Origin: Amycolatopsis thermophila
Lineage (GTDB): Bacteria > Actinomycetota > Actinomycetes > Mycobacteriales > Pseudonocardiaceae
Reading direction: 5' to 3'
NCBI RefSeq assembly: GCF_030814215.1
Contig: NZ_JAUSUT010000001.1
Location: forward strand, 1,798,001 to 1,862,000
DNA length: 64,000 nt
Position numbers and translations under genes: made by a program. Below, in pieces: positions 24,977 to 33,511 of this stretch. The notes under the pieces were generated by a model. That model was not told the DNA's origin. It was given only the letters and a program-made list of their open reading frames with translations, and ran no database searches. Numbering within the stretch: the stretch's first letter is position 1; each line of letters opens with the position of its first letter.

Positions 24977-25497
24977 TCCGCCACCTGCCGGGCGAGCTCG
25001 TCGAGGCGGGCCGCGGTGAGCTCGAGCCAGCGCAGGTCCGCCTCCAGGTGGAACAGGGCGTGGTCGCAGATCAGCGCGTCCGCCAGGTCGCCACCGGACT
25101 TGCGCCGGGTCAGCTCGCGCATGACCTCCAGGTGCGCGGACCGTTGCGTGTCGAGCACGCTCGCCGCGTCCCGGCCGGACAGCAGCGCGAGCACGATCTT
25201 GGTGTACAGCGTGTTCTGCAGGTACACCTCGGGCTTTTCGGGCGTCAAGAGCCACTGCTCGACGTCGGTGACCCCGGCGTCGGTGATCGCGTAACTCTTG
25301 CGCTCGGGCCCGCCGCCCGGCTCGACGCCGGTCTCGGTGACCAGCCCGTTGCGGAGCAGCCGCGCGAGCGTCGCGTACACCTGCCCGTAGTGAAGCGGCC
25401 GGTCGTGCCCGAAGCGCTCGTCGTAGGCGCGTTTGAGCTCGTAGCCGTGCCGCGGGCCTGCTTCCAGCAGGCCGAGAAGTGCGTGTCCGATCCCCAT
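24973..25497 (-). CDS. PadR family transcriptional repressor
   Basis: The 174-aa protein has an N-terminal PadR winged helix (LLGLLEAGPRHGYELKRAYDERFG, then HYGQVYATLARLLRNGLV) and a C-terminal helical dimerisation domain, as in Vir-type PadR proteins. The start is the ATG at 25497; upstream in-frame codons fall inside the operator region. It heads the ABC efflux operon. Two CTATACA palindromes lie directly upstream, so it very probably represses its own operon and is released by a drug-like ligand. Confidence 0.93.
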   Translation of the reverse strand: MGIGHALLGLLEAGPRHGYELKRAYDERFGHDRPLHYGQVYATLARLLRNGLVTETGVEPGGGPERKSYAITDAGVTDVEQWLLTPEKPEVYLQNTLYTKIVLALLSGRDAASVLDTQRSAHLEVMRELTRRKSGGDLADALICDHALFHLEADLRWLELTAARLDELARQVAE

Positions 25498-25505
25498 GGC
25501 GATCA

Positions 25506-25550
25506 CTATACACACCGTGTATAGTTGCCGTCTATACACCCGATGTATAG
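25506..25550 (-). promoter_or_regulatory. Two PadR operator palindromes
   Basis: CTATACAC-ACC-GTGTATAG (25506-25524) and CTATACA-CCCGA-TGTATAG (25532-25550) are perfect inverted repeats with centres 26 bp apart. The first lies 9 bp before the padR start codon. The ATAC/GTAT core fits PadR-type sites. Confidence 0.75.
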
Positions 25551-25553
25551 CAA

Positions 25554-25594
25554 GAGCCCCCAGTGCGAGTGGGGGTGTCTGGCACTGGGGGCTC
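25554..25594 (-). terminator. 13-bp perfect inverted repeat with 15-nt loop
   Basis: GAGCCCCCAGTGC (25554-25566) pairs with GCACTGGGGGCTC (25582-25594). It lies downstream of the VOC gene and upstream of the padR operators, so it probably insulates the operon from read-through. No U-tract is visible. Confidence 0.55.
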
Positions 25595-25752
25595 ATGCGG
25601 GCCGATCCGGCGGTCGCCTCTCGGCGGAAGGCGCGACACGGCTCCAGCCGGACTGGTGTTCCGTGACGGCGATGAGGTGAGGCCCGGGGGACACGGACCG
25701 GATCGACCAGTCCGTACAACACCGCCCGCGGGAGGCTTATTCCGAGAGGGGG

Positions 25753-26118
25753 TCAGCAGGCACAGAGACAGAACGGGTGCCCTGCGGGGTCGGCATAGAC
25801 CCGGAAGGTCCGGGGAGCGTCGTCGAGCAGTTTCGCGCCCAGCGACAGCGCACGCTCATGGGCCGCTTCGAGATCGGTGACGTCCAGATCGAGATGGAGC
25901 TGCTGCGGGACGTCCTGTCCCGGCCATTCCGGCGGCCGGTAGGACTCTGCCCGCTGGAAGGAGACGCGCACACCCCCCGGGCCGTTCAGGTCGGCCCAGT
26001 CGCCGTCGTCGTCCACCTTCGGCTCCGGCAGATCCAGCAGGCGCGCGTAGAACCCGGCCAGCTCCGCGGGATCGGGGCAGTCCAGAACGATCGCACCCAG
26101 CCTCGGTACCGCACTCAT
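25753..26118 (-). CDS. VOC (glyoxalase/bleomycin-resistance fold) family protein
   Basis: The 121-aa protein has paired beta-alpha-beta-beta-beta modules: LGAIVLDCPDPAELAGFYARLL at the start and HLDLDVTDLEAAHERALSLGA in the second half, ending with the strand region YADPAGHPFCLCA. It may be a small lyase or a drug-binding protein. It is divergent from the CGNR gene. Confidence 0.88.
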   Translation of the reverse strand: MSAVPRLGAIVLDCPDPAELAGFYARLLDLPEPKVDDDGDWADLNGPGGVRVSFQRAESYRPPEWPGQDVPQQLHLDLDVTDLEAAHERALSLGAKLLDDAPRTFRVYADPAGHPFCLCAC

Positions 26119-26198
26119 GACAGTTCCTCCCAGTGACGTGGATAACCAGTGAAAGGAGTATGCGAGTTACACAGGACCTGCGCAACCACCGTCCGGCT

Positions 26199-26210
26199 TA
26201 CACTGGTGAC
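26199..26210 (+). promoter_or_regulatory. Leaderless-type promoter -10 for the CGNR gene
   Basis: TACACT (26199-26204) and a 6-nt spacer precede the GTG at 26211. Confidence 0.45.
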
Positions 26211-26666
26211 GTGAGCTCGGCGGACGTGTCCCTGGTGGTGGATTTCCTCAATACCCTCGACGTGGAGGACGACACGGATGTGCTCACACACGCGGCCGGC
26301 TGGCGCGATTGGACCCGCCAGCGCGGGCTGGAAGCGGGCCCGGTCTCGCTGGCGCGGTCCGCCCGCGCGGCGTTGCGCGCGGCTGTCGGCGACACGCTGG
26401 ACGCGGCCCCGCTGACGGTTCCGGTGGAGATCGAACTGGATGCCGGTGGTCCGAAACTGGTGGCGCGGGAGGCCGTGGCGGCGGTGATGTCGGCGGCGGC
26501 GCGGCTGGTGGTGCTCGGCCAGTGGCCACGCGTCAAGATCTGCCCGGCGGACGACTGCCGGTGGGCGTTCTACGACGAATCCCGCAACCGGTCACGCACC
26601 TGGTGCTCGATGCAGGTGTGCGGGAACCGGGAGAAGGCGCGCAGCTGGCGGCAGCGGCAGAGCTGA
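26211..26666 (+). CDS. CGNR zinc-finger domain protein
   Basis: The 151-aa protein ends in a CGNR zinc finger: CPADDCRWAFYDESRNRSRTWC, then the CGNREKARSWR signature at residues about 115-150. The N-terminal helical part (DFLNTLDVEDD) is the usual ABATE-type stress-sensing domain, here short. Such proteins are probable transcription factors. The GTG start is set by the TANNNT-N6 box. Confidence 0.88.
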   Translation: MSSADVSLVVDFLNTLDVEDDTDVLTHAAGWRDWTRQRGLEAGPVSLARSARAALRAAVGDTLDAAPLTVPVEIELDAGGPKLVAREAVAAVMSAAARLVVLGQWPRVKICPADDCRWAFYDESRNRSRTWCSMQVCGNREKARSWRQRQS

Positions 26667-26679
26667 CCACCCGGTTGAG

Positions 26680-26723
26680 TTACCCACAGCACACCTGTGG
26701 ACAACTCGGCCACCTGTGGACAA
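26680..26723. promoter_or_regulatory. Cluster of DnaA-box-like 9-mers
   Basis: TGTGGACAA occurs exactly at 26696-26704 and at 26715-26723 (19 bp apart), the complement of the actinobacterial box TTGTCCACA. A weaker TTACCCACA lies at 26680-26688. No replication gene is nearby, so this would be a secondary DnaA site rather than oriC. Confidence 0.4.
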
Positions 26724-26739
26724 CTGGGAAACGGGCAGG

Positions 26740-28026
26740 TCAGAAGAGCAGCTGGGCCACGGTGTAGATCACCAGGCCGGCGAGGGCACCGACGACGGTG
26801 CCGTTGATCCGGATGAACTGGAGGTCGCGGCCGACCTGCAACTCGACCTTGCGCGAGGTCTCCTCGGCGTCCCAGCGCTCGACCGTGTCGGTGATGATCG
26901 TGGTGATCTCGGTCGAGTAGTTGCGCACGACGTACGCCGCGGCGCCCTGGACCCAGCCGTCGACCTTGCCGCCCAGACCCTCGTCCGACACCAGTCGCTC
27001 GCCCAGGTTCCGCAGCCCCTCGCGGACCCGGCGGCGCAGCTCGCTGGAGGGGTCCTCGGCCGCGTTGAGCAGCATGCCCTTCGCGGTGCTCCACGCCGAG
27101 CCGATCAGCTTCTGCACGTCGGGGTGGTCGAGGATCTGCTGCTTGACCTGCTCGGCCCGGGCCATGGTCTCCGGGTCGTTCTGCAGGTCCTGGGCGAACT
27201 CGACGAGGAACTTGTCGAGGGCCAGGCGCATCGGGTGGTTGACATCGGTCTTGACCGCCCACGCGAAGGACAGCACCTCGCCGTAGACCTTGTCGGCCAG
27301 CATCGTGTCGACGAACTTCGGCGACCAGCTCGGCGCGCGGTCGGAGACCACCCGCAGGACGGTCGCGTGGTTGTCCCGCACCCACTCGTAGGCCCGATCG
27401 CACATCAGATCCACGAGCTTGTAGTGGGCGCCGTCGGCGAAGACCTGCTGCAGCAGCTTGCCCAGCGGCGGCCCCCACTGCTGCCCGACGACGCGGCGCA
27501 CGACCGCCTGCTCCATGACGGCCTGCACGTCCTCGTCCTTGAGCACCGTGACCACGCCGCGCACGACGGTCGCCATCTCGGACGTGACCCGCTCGGCGTT
27601 CTCCGGCTTGGCGAGCCACTCCCCGAACCGCCGGGAGACCTCGACGCGCTGCAGCTTGTCGCGGACCACGTGTTCGGACAGGAAGTTCGTGCCGACGAAC
27701 TCGCCGAGGCTGGTCCCGATCATGTTCTTCTTGTTCGGGATGATCGCGGTGTGCGGGATCGGCAGGCCCAGCGGCCGCCGGAACAGCGCGGTGACGGCGA
27801 ACCAGTCGGCCAGCGCGCCGACCATGCCGGCCTCGGCAGCGGCGCGCACGTATCCGACCCAGCCGCTCCAGCCCGCGGACTGCGCCCACGTGGTGAGCAG
27901 GAAGATCACGGTGGCGCCGAGCAGGAACGCGAGCGCCACCAGCTTCATCCGGCGCAGCGCCCGCCGCTTGCCCTCCTGGTCCGGGACCGGGGGAAGGCTG
28001 CTGTCAGCAGGGGTCGGTTGCTCCAC
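26740..28026 (-). CDS. DUF445 domain-containing membrane protein
   Basis: The 428-aa protein has two N-terminal helices (about 25-80) with the DUF445 hallmark AGMVGALADWFAVTALFRRPLGLPIPHTAIIP, a long helical cytoplasmic or periplasmic middle, and a C-terminal helix. It resembles the YjiN/DUF445 group of unknown function. The GTG start at 28026 is the first credible one after a disordered, charged N-terminus. It is divergent from the aminotransferase gene by 29 bp. Confidence 0.92.
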   Translation of the reverse strand: MEQPTPADSSLPPVPDQEGKRRALRRMKLVALAFLLGATVIFLLTTWAQSAGWSGWVGYVRAAAEAGMVGALADWFAVTALFRRPLGLPIPHTAIIPNKKNMIGTSLGEFVGTNFLSEHVVRDKLQRVEVSRRFGEWLAKPENAERVTSEMATVVRGVVTVLKDEDVQAVMEQAVVRRVVGQQWGPPLGKLLQQVFADGAHYKLVDLMCDRAYEWVRDNHATVLRVVSDRAPSWSPKFVDTMLADKVYGEVLSFAWAVKTDVNHPMRLALDKFLVEFAQDLQNDPETMARAEQVKQQILDHPDVQKLIGSAWSTAKGMLLNAAEDPSSELRRRVREGLRNLGERLVSDEGLGGKVDGWVQGAAAYVVRNYSTEITTIITDTVERWDAEETSRKVELQVGRDLQFIRINGTVVGALAGLVIYTVAQLLF

Positions 28027-28055
28027 AGGGCCATTGTCCGTGAGGATCGGCGATT

Positions 28056-29222
28056 ATGCGCGAACCAGCTCTCGTCCCCCGGCTGCGGCCGTTCACCTCG
28101 ACCATCTTCGCGGAGATGACCGCGCTCGCCGTCCGCACCGGAGCGGTCAACCTCGGGCAGGGGTTCCCGGACACCGACGGTCCGTCCGGAATGCTCGAAG
28201 CCGCGAAGAACGCCCTGTTCGGCGGCGCGAACCAGTACCCGCCGGGCCCCGGACGGCCGGAGCTGCGGGCCGCGATCGCGCGGCACCGGGCGCGCTACGG
28301 GCTGTCCTACGACCCGGACAGCGAGATTCTCGTCACCGCCGGCGCCACCGAAGCCATTTCGGCCGCGCTGCTCGCGCTGACCGAGCCCGGCGACGAGGTC
28401 GTCGTGATCGAGCCGTACTACGACTCGTACGCGGCGGCCGTCGCGATGGCCGGCGCGACCCGGCGGGTGGTGTCGCTCGTCGAGGGCGCCGACGGGCGGT
28501 TCGCGCTCGACCTGGAGGCGTTGCGGGCCGCGGTCACCCCGGCGACGCGGGCGATCCTGATCAACTCGCCGCACAACCCGACCGGAACCGTGTTCACGCG
28601 CGACGAGCTGTCGGCGGTCGCGGAGTTGTGCCGCGAGCGCGACCTCATCGCGGTGACCGACGAGGTGTACGAGCACCTGGTCTTCGACGACGCCGAGCAC
28701 GTGCCGCTGGCAGCGTTCCCCGGGATGCGCGACCGGACGGTGTCGATCTCCAGCGCGGGCAAGACGTTCAACTGCACCGGCTGGAAGATCGGCTGGGTGT
28801 GCAGCAGCCCGGAGCTGGTGGCGGCGGTGCGCGCGGCGAAGCAGTTCATGACGTTCGTGTCGGGCGGGCCGTTGCAGCCGGCGGTGGCGCACGCGCTGGA
28901 CCACGAGCTGCCGTGGGTCGAGTCGCTGCGGACGTCGCTGACCGCCAAGCGGGACCGGCTCGCCGCGGGGCTCGCCGCGGCCGGCTTCACGGTCCGTCCG
29001 AGCCTCGGGACGTACTTCGTGTGCGCCGACGTGCGTCCGCTGGGCTTCACGGACGCGGCCGAGCTCGCGTGGCAACTCCCGGAGCGGGTCGGCGTGGCGG
29101 CAGTGCCGGTCAGCGTGTTCACCGACCACCCGGCGGAATGGCAGCACGTGCTGCGGTTCGCGTTCTGCAAGCGGGACGAGGTCCTGGACGAGGCCATCGA
29201 ACGGCTGCACAAGCTGACCTGA
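28056..29222 (+). CDS. PLP-dependent class I/II aminotransferase (YbdL/kynurenine aminotransferase-like)
   Basis: The 388-aa fold-type I enzyme has the N-terminal NLGQGFPD, the NSPHNPTGTVF motif with the PLP-contacting Asn, and Lys in SAGKTFNCTGWKIGW (near residue 235). The SAGKTF pattern and FPD region point to the methionine/kynurenine aminotransferase branch. The acceptor is not deducible. The ATG start follows a short divergent spacer. A long repeat-rich gap follows. Confidence 0.93.
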   Translation: MREPALVPRLRPFTSTIFAEMTALAVRTGAVNLGQGFPDTDGPSGMLEAAKNALFGGANQYPPGPGRPELRAAIARHRARYGLSYDPDSEILVTAGATEAISAALLALTEPGDEVVVIEPYYDSYAAAVAMAGATRRVVSLVEGADGRFALDLEALRAAVTPATRAILINSPHNPTGTVFTRDELSAVAELCRERDLIAVTDEVYEHLVFDDAEHVPLAAFPGMRDRTVSISSAGKTFNCTGWKIGWVCSSPELVAAVRAAKQFMTFVSGGPLQPAVAHALDHELPWVESLRTSLTAKRDRLAAGLAAAGFTVRPSLGTYFVCADVRPLGFTDAAELAWQLPERVGVAAVPVSVFTDHPAEWQHVLRFAFCKRDEVLDEAIERLHKLT

Positions 29223-29309
29223 GCGGCCTGAAGTCGGCTGGAATCGCGCTACGGGCAGGCGCGGCGCGGGCGCTGCTGATCGGGACAGCATGGTGCTGCC
29301 GCCCGCGGT

Positions 29310-29760
29310 TCGAGGCTGTGGGCTGCCGGGCGGGGTGGGTGCTCGGCAGCGCCCTCGCGCACGGCCGCGACCGCAGCCGGCCCCGCCCGACGAACGACGG
29401 CCGTCGCCGCGCGGCCGGTGCTCGACGCGCTCGGCACGCGCGACAGCGACCGCGATGCAACCGGCCCGAGAACCGCAGCAGCCCTGCGGCACGAGCGAAA
29501 CAGCCCACCACGCACGGCAGCGACCACAGCCGGCCCCGACCCGACGAAAAACGGCAGCCGCCGCGCCGCCGGGGCTCGACACCACACCGCACGCGCACGA
29601 CAGCGAGCGCGATCGAACCGGCCCGAAGAACCACAGCAGCCCTGCGGCACGAGCGAAACAGCCCACCACGCACGGCAGCGACCACAGCCGGCCCCGACCC
29701 GACGAACGACGGCAGCCGCGCGGCCGGGACTTGACAGCGTCACCACGCGCAGCGGCGAAC
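29310..29760. repeat. Tandem repeat, 158-bp period, about 3 degenerate copies
   Basis: A 73-bp segment at 29476-29548 recurs exactly at 29634-29706 (offset 158 bp). The flanks are similar with small indels, and a more decayed copy starts near 29360. The array lies in the 740-bp gene-free gap after the aminotransferase gene. All frames are low-complexity Arg/Pro/Ala. The rest of the gap (29223-29310 and 29760-29964) shows nothing recognisable. Confidence 0.8.
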
Positions 29761-29964
29761 CAGGTAGGACCCCGGGCCTGAGCGACGGCCGGCGTGGTGG
29801 GTTCGCGACAACACCCACCACGCACACCCCGCCGAACCACCGCCGGGGCCGGGCTGGACGACGCGGCCTCTTTCGCCAGGCAGCCGGACCCAGGTGGGCG
29901 GATCCGCCGCGCCACGGTCGGGCGTCACCCGATCAGCCGAGCGGGCACCGGTCCAGCCGGAGGA

Positions 29965-30543
29965 TCATGCGTGGTCGTAGCCGTGGGCCTCCAGGTACCG
30001 GCGGAGGCGGTCGAGCGCGCGGCGCCTCAGCGGCCCCACACTCCCGACCGCGACACCCAGCTCCGCGGCGATCTCCGCGTGCGTCCTGGGCGGATCCTCC
30101 AGCAGGAGTTCCACCAGGCGCCTCTGCGGGGCCGGCAGCCCGGCCACGCCGCAGCGCAACAGGGCACTCCGTTCGGCGCTCAGCACCGCCCCCGCGGTCT
30201 CGTCCACGTGCTCGCGATCACCGGGAAACGCCGGAGGTCGCCCCTCCAGCGTCGGCAACTCAGCCGGGAACTCCTGCCGCCGGGCGTCGAGCACGCGCAG
30301 CGCCTGACGCCGGGCCGTAGTCGCCAGCCAGCCGGGTAGCCGGGACGGGTCACGGAGCTCCCGCAGCTGCGTCAGCGACACCCACGTGTTCTGGCAGACG
30401 TCCGACGCGTCGGCGTCGCCGAGCCGGTGCGCCCGCGCCACGCGCAGGATCACCGTCGACAGCCCGCGCACCAGCGCACACCACGCCCCCTGGTCACCTC
30501 GCCATGCGCGGCCCAGCAGATCGATCAGCTCGAAATCGGTCAT
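29965..30543 (-). CDS. RNA polymerase sigma factor, ECF-type
   Basis: The 192-aa protein has sigma region 2 (LGRAWRGDQGAWCALVRGL, then DASDVCQNTWVSLTQLRELRD) and a region-4 HTH (LLEDPPRTHAEIAAELGVAVGSVGPLRRRALDRLR). The ATG at 30543 has AGGAG 6 nt upstream; the longer frame enters the divergent promoter. The secreted protein gene next door diverges from it and may be its target. No anti-sigma factor gene is evident. Confidence 0.9.
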   Translation of the reverse strand: MTDFELIDLLGRAWRGDQGAWCALVRGLSTVILRVARAHRLGDADASDVCQNTWVSLTQLRELRDPSRLPGWLATTARRQALRVLDARRQEFPAELPTLEGRPPAFPGDREHVDETAGAVLSAERSALLRCGVAGLPAPQRRLVELLLEDPPRTHAEIAAELGVAVGSVGPLRRRALDRLRRYLEAHGYDHA

Positions 30544-30636
30544 GGAACTCCTCGCGATCACCAGTCGCGAGTCAGATGCGCCCGACCGCCGCGCAGCTCC
30601 CGAAAACCGCTGGTAGGCGAGAATTTGAGTAGATGT

Positions 30637-30651
30637 ACGCACACAGTGCGT
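30637..30651. promoter_or_regulatory. Perfect palindrome in the sigma factor / secreted protein divergent region
   Basis: ACGCAC-ACA-GTGCGT is a perfect inverted repeat in the 254-bp region between the divergent genes. A regulator is not known. Confidence 0.35.
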
Positions 30652-30797
30652 GAGCAATTCCCGAACAAGCACACGGAAGGCGGAACCAGGGTTCCGCCGT
30701 ACGGGGCTGGATCGATCGCTTTCGAGGTGAAACACTCGCCACCGGTACGGGAATCAGGCGCGATTCCACGCGCCTGGTGAGGAGACCAAAACAAACT

Positions 30798-31640
30798 GTG
30801 GCTAGTCGTTCGTGGACGGTGGTGGTGGTGATGCGGCACGCGACCCGCGCGCGCCACGCCCCGCGGCCGCTGCCGATCGAACTCAAGCTCCTGTTCGCGG
30901 GCGGTTTCCTGGTCGCCGGATGGCTGCTCGGCGCCGTTCTCGGCGCGCCCTCCGCCGCGGCCGACGAAGCGCCGTCCGAACCGGACACCGCCGCGGTGCA
31001 CCACCAACCGGGTCTCCTCGGCACGGTGACCGGTCTCGTCGGCGCCGTCACCAAGACGGTCGACACGACACTCACCACCGTGACCGCCACAGCCGGCACC
31101 ACCGTCGGAACCGTCACCAACGTCGTCACCGAAACGGCTGACAACGCGACGAAGCCGGTTACCACGATCGTGGACACCACCGTCCAGACGATCAGTCCGA
31201 AAGCCCCCGCAGCCGCCGGGGACGAGCCCGTCACGAGGACGACCACGGCGATGGTGCCGGCCCGCGTCGAACCCGCAGTCGCTCCGGCCGCCGCAGCACC
31301 GCGGCCGGTGTCCGCGGAACCGCCCGCCGCCGCGCCGGTGCACCGCACCGTCCACCCCGCCCCGGCCGTGTCACCCAAGCCGGAGCCGTCCCGATCGCAC
31401 GACGTCGCGGGCCCGGTGCGCGCGGACAACGCCCCGCCGGCGCCGGTTCCCAGCGCACCGGGCGATTCCGGGTGCGTCATCACCGCCTCGCACGACTCCG
31501 GCAACGGCGGCCGCGACCTGCTGGCCGTTCTGGGCACCCGCGCCTCGGCCGGCCCGGTTCAGCCGATCGTGGGAGCGCTGACCAGCGATTTCGTGGGTAT
31601 GGGCACAGAAGAGGGCCTGCCGCCCTCCTCGCCCGACTGA
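30798..31640 (+). CDS. Exported/anchored Thr- and Pro-rich protein, unknown function
   Basis: The 280-aa protein has a basic N-terminus, one hydrophobic signal or anchor helix (LKLLFAGGFLVAGWLLGAVLG), then an Ala/Glu linker. A Val/Thr/Gly-rich repeat region (TVTGLVGAVTKTVDTTLTTV and similar) and a Pro/Ala-rich part follow, ending in a short Gly/Ser-rich segment. This resembles actinomycete surface proteins of the chaplin-neighbour or IgA1-type low-complexity kind, but no named domain is seen. AGGAG lies 13 nt before the chosen GTG; an ATG at 30831 is the alternative start. It is divergent from the ECF sigma gene. Confidence 0.6.
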   Translation: MASRSWTVVVVMRHATRARHAPRPLPIELKLLFAGGFLVAGWLLGAVLGAPSAAADEAPSEPDTAAVHHQPGLLGTVTGLVGAVTKTVDTTLTTVTATAGTTVGTVTNVVTETADNATKPVTTIVDTTVQTISPKAPAAAGDEPVTRTTTAMVPARVEPAVAPAAAAPRPVSAEPPAAAPVHRTVHPAPAVSPKPEPSRSHDVAGPVRADNAPPAPVPSAPGDSGCVITASHDSGNGGRDLLAVLGTRASAGPVQPIVGALTSDFVGMGTEEGLPPSSPD

Positions 31641-31866
31641 CGCCCGGCACGCTCACACCGGCGACCCGCGTCCAGAACAAGATCAACTAGCGGGGCGATT
31701 CCCCATGGCTCGAAGCCACATCCGACTTCCCGACCGGCCAACCGCGCCTGGCCGGATCGGGCACCGGTCCCGGCGTCGCGATGCCCCCGCGACGCCGGGG
31801 CCCCACCGGGCACGTGTTGGGAGCTTCTGCTCACCGCGCCGAGCGGAAGCCCGAATGCGCGCCTAG
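31641..31866. other. Intergenic stretch without a gene
   Basis: I see no coding or RNA signal in this gap between the exported protein gene and the terminator hairpin at 31867. Some short ORFs exist but are compositional. Confidence 0.4.
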
Positions 31867-31917
31867 CCGCGGTGATCCGCCGGCACGTCGAGGGGCGGTG
31901 CCGGCGGATCACCGCGG
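31867..31917. terminator. 20-bp perfect stem hairpin
   Basis: A 20-nt arm at 31867-31886 pairs perfectly with 31898-31917 around an 11-nt loop. It lies downstream of the convergent exported-protein gene and the MocR-type gene, and could terminate both. Confidence 0.75.
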
Positions 31918-32027
31918 AAGCCCGGCCCGGAGCGATCCGGGGCGGGTGCTCACAGCCGGTGCGCCGGACGTCTTCGCCGTTGTTCCTCCCTGGAGCGGCA
32001 GGCAGGCGTCCGGTGCATCGGCTGTTT

Positions 32028-33455
32028 TCACGCCACCGGGAGATCGTCGGCCGGGGCGCTGCGCACCGACGCGGCCGCCAGCGCGAGCCGGCCGACCGCC
32101 TCGCGCAGTTGCTCCGCGGGCTGGGCGAACGGCAGCCGCAGCCAGCGCTCCAGCCCGCCCTGTGCGCTGAATCGCGACCCCGGCACCACCTGCACGCCGT
32201 GGTTGACCGCCGCGACCGCGAGCCGGGTGCTCATCGGTTCCGGCAGGCGGCACCACAGGGACGACCCGCCGCGGGGGAGGTCGAACCGCCAGTCCGGCAG
32301 CTCCCGGCGCACCTCCCCGGCCAGCACGTCCCGCAGGTCGTGCAGGTTCGCGCGGCGGTGCGCGAGCGCGTCACCCGGAGCGTCCAGCAGCTCGGCCAGC
32401 ACGAGCTGTTCGAACACCGGCGAGCCCAGGTCCGAGCCGAACCGCGCGGACGACAGGCGCGTCAGCAGGTCCTCCGAGGCCCGGATCCAGCCGATCCGCA
32501 GCCCGCCCCAGTGCGATTTGGACGCCGTGCCGACGGTGATCACCCAGTTCCCGGCGAATGCGCCCAGTGGATGCGGACCGTCCAGTGGATCGCCCTCGAG
32601 GTCCAGCTCGACGAACGTTTCGTCGACGACGGCAAACGTTTGCGTGCGGGCCAGGACCGCGCCCAGCCGCTCCCGGCCGGCGTCGTCGAGCTGTCGCCCG
32701 GTGGGGTTGTGGAAGTCCACGACGAAGTACGCCAATCGTGGAGCCGTTTGACGCACCGCCGCCTCGACGCCGGCGAGATCCCACCCGTGCTCGCCGAGCG
32801 CGACGGGGACCGGCGCCGTGTGCGCGGCGCGGATCGCCTCGAGGGCGTTGGGGTACGTGGGCTGTTCGACGAGCACGCGGTCGCCGGGGTGGGTCAGCAT
32901 CCGCAGCGCGAGGACGAACGCGTGGTGCGCACCGTTGGTGATCATGATCTGCTCGGGCGACGTGGGCAGGCCCCGGGCCGTGTACCGGCGGGCCAGGCGC
33001 TCGCGCAGCACCAGGAGGCCCCGTCCGGTGTAGCCGTGCCCGCCGAGCTCGTCGACCAGGAGCAGCCGCGCCCGGTCGACCGCCGCCATCAGGCCCGGGA
33101 TGGCCGGCGACGCCGCGCGGGCCAGGTCGATCGCCTGCGGGCCGGCGGGCGGTGCGGCATCGAGCGGCCGGCCGCCCGGCGAGGTGATCCACGAGCCGGC
33201 GCCGCGACGGCTCGCGACCAGTCCACCTTCGCGCAGGCGGTCCAGCGCGGCTGCGACCAGCGTGCGGCTGGCGCCCACCGCGTCGGCGAGCTCGCGTTCC
33301 GACGGCAGCCGGGTCCCGATGGGCAGCTGCCCGTCCAGCACGGCGAGTTCGATCGCCGCGGCCAGGTCCGCCGCCCCCTGACGAGAGCCACCACGCCGCC
33401 AAGAGCCGAGTACGAGGGCCAACCTGCGCGCCGAGATCCGGCCGATCGCATCCAT
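32028..33455 (-). CDS. MocR-type (GntR-aminotransferase) regulator, YczR-like
   Basis: The 475-aa chimeric regulator has an N-terminal GntR winged helix (about 30-95: LPIGTRLPSERELADAVGASRTLV) fused to a fold-type I aminotransferase domain. The latter has HNPTGR and the PLP Lys in SKSHWGGLRIGW. MocR proteins sense PLP or an amino acid aldehyde. The adjacent divergent gene is YczE, the usual partner of YczR-type members, so it very likely controls that transporter-like protein. I chose ATG 33455; a TTG at 33464 is the alternative. Confidence 0.92.
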   Translation of the reverse strand: MDAIGRISARRLALVLGSWRRGGSRQGAADLAAAIELAVLDGQLPIGTRLPSERELADAVGASRTLVAAALDRLREGGLVASRRGAGSWITSPGGRPLDAAPPAGPQAIDLARAASPAIPGLMAAVDRARLLLVDELGGHGYTGRGLLVLRERLARRYTARGLPTSPEQIMITNGAHHAFVLALRMLTHPGDRVLVEQPTYPNALEAIRAAHTAPVPVALGEHGWDLAGVEAAVRQTAPRLAYFVVDFHNPTGRQLDDAGRERLGAVLARTQTFAVVDETFVELDLEGDPLDGPHPLGAFAGNWVITVGTASKSHWGGLRIGWIRASEDLLTRLSSARFGSDLGSPVFEQLVLAELLDAPGDALAHRRANLHDLRDVLAGEVRRELPDWRFDLPRGGSSLWCRLPEPMSTRLAVAAVNHGVQVVPGSRFSAQGGLERWLRLPFAQPAEQLREAVGRLALAAASVRSAPADDLPVA

Positions 33456-33458
33456 GAA

Positions 33459-33497
33459 AGCCAATTATTCACGATTGGCTCTGGTAAGCCAGGCCAA
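33459..33497. promoter_or_regulatory. AGCCAAT-N8-ATTGGCT inverted repeat plus a third half-site
   Basis: AGCCAAT (33459-33465) and ATTGGCT (33474-33480) form a perfect inverted repeat in the divergent mocR/yczE promoter, and GCCAAT recurs near 33492. MocR proteins commonly bind several such half-sites. Assignment is by position. Confidence 0.5.
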
Positions 33498-33511
33498 TCC
33501 CCCGCAAGCTG

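Noticed and set aside
29310-29760. CRISPR or coding repeat gene
   Set aside because: The 158-bp units are degenerate, without spacers, and all frames are compositional Arg/Pro sequence.
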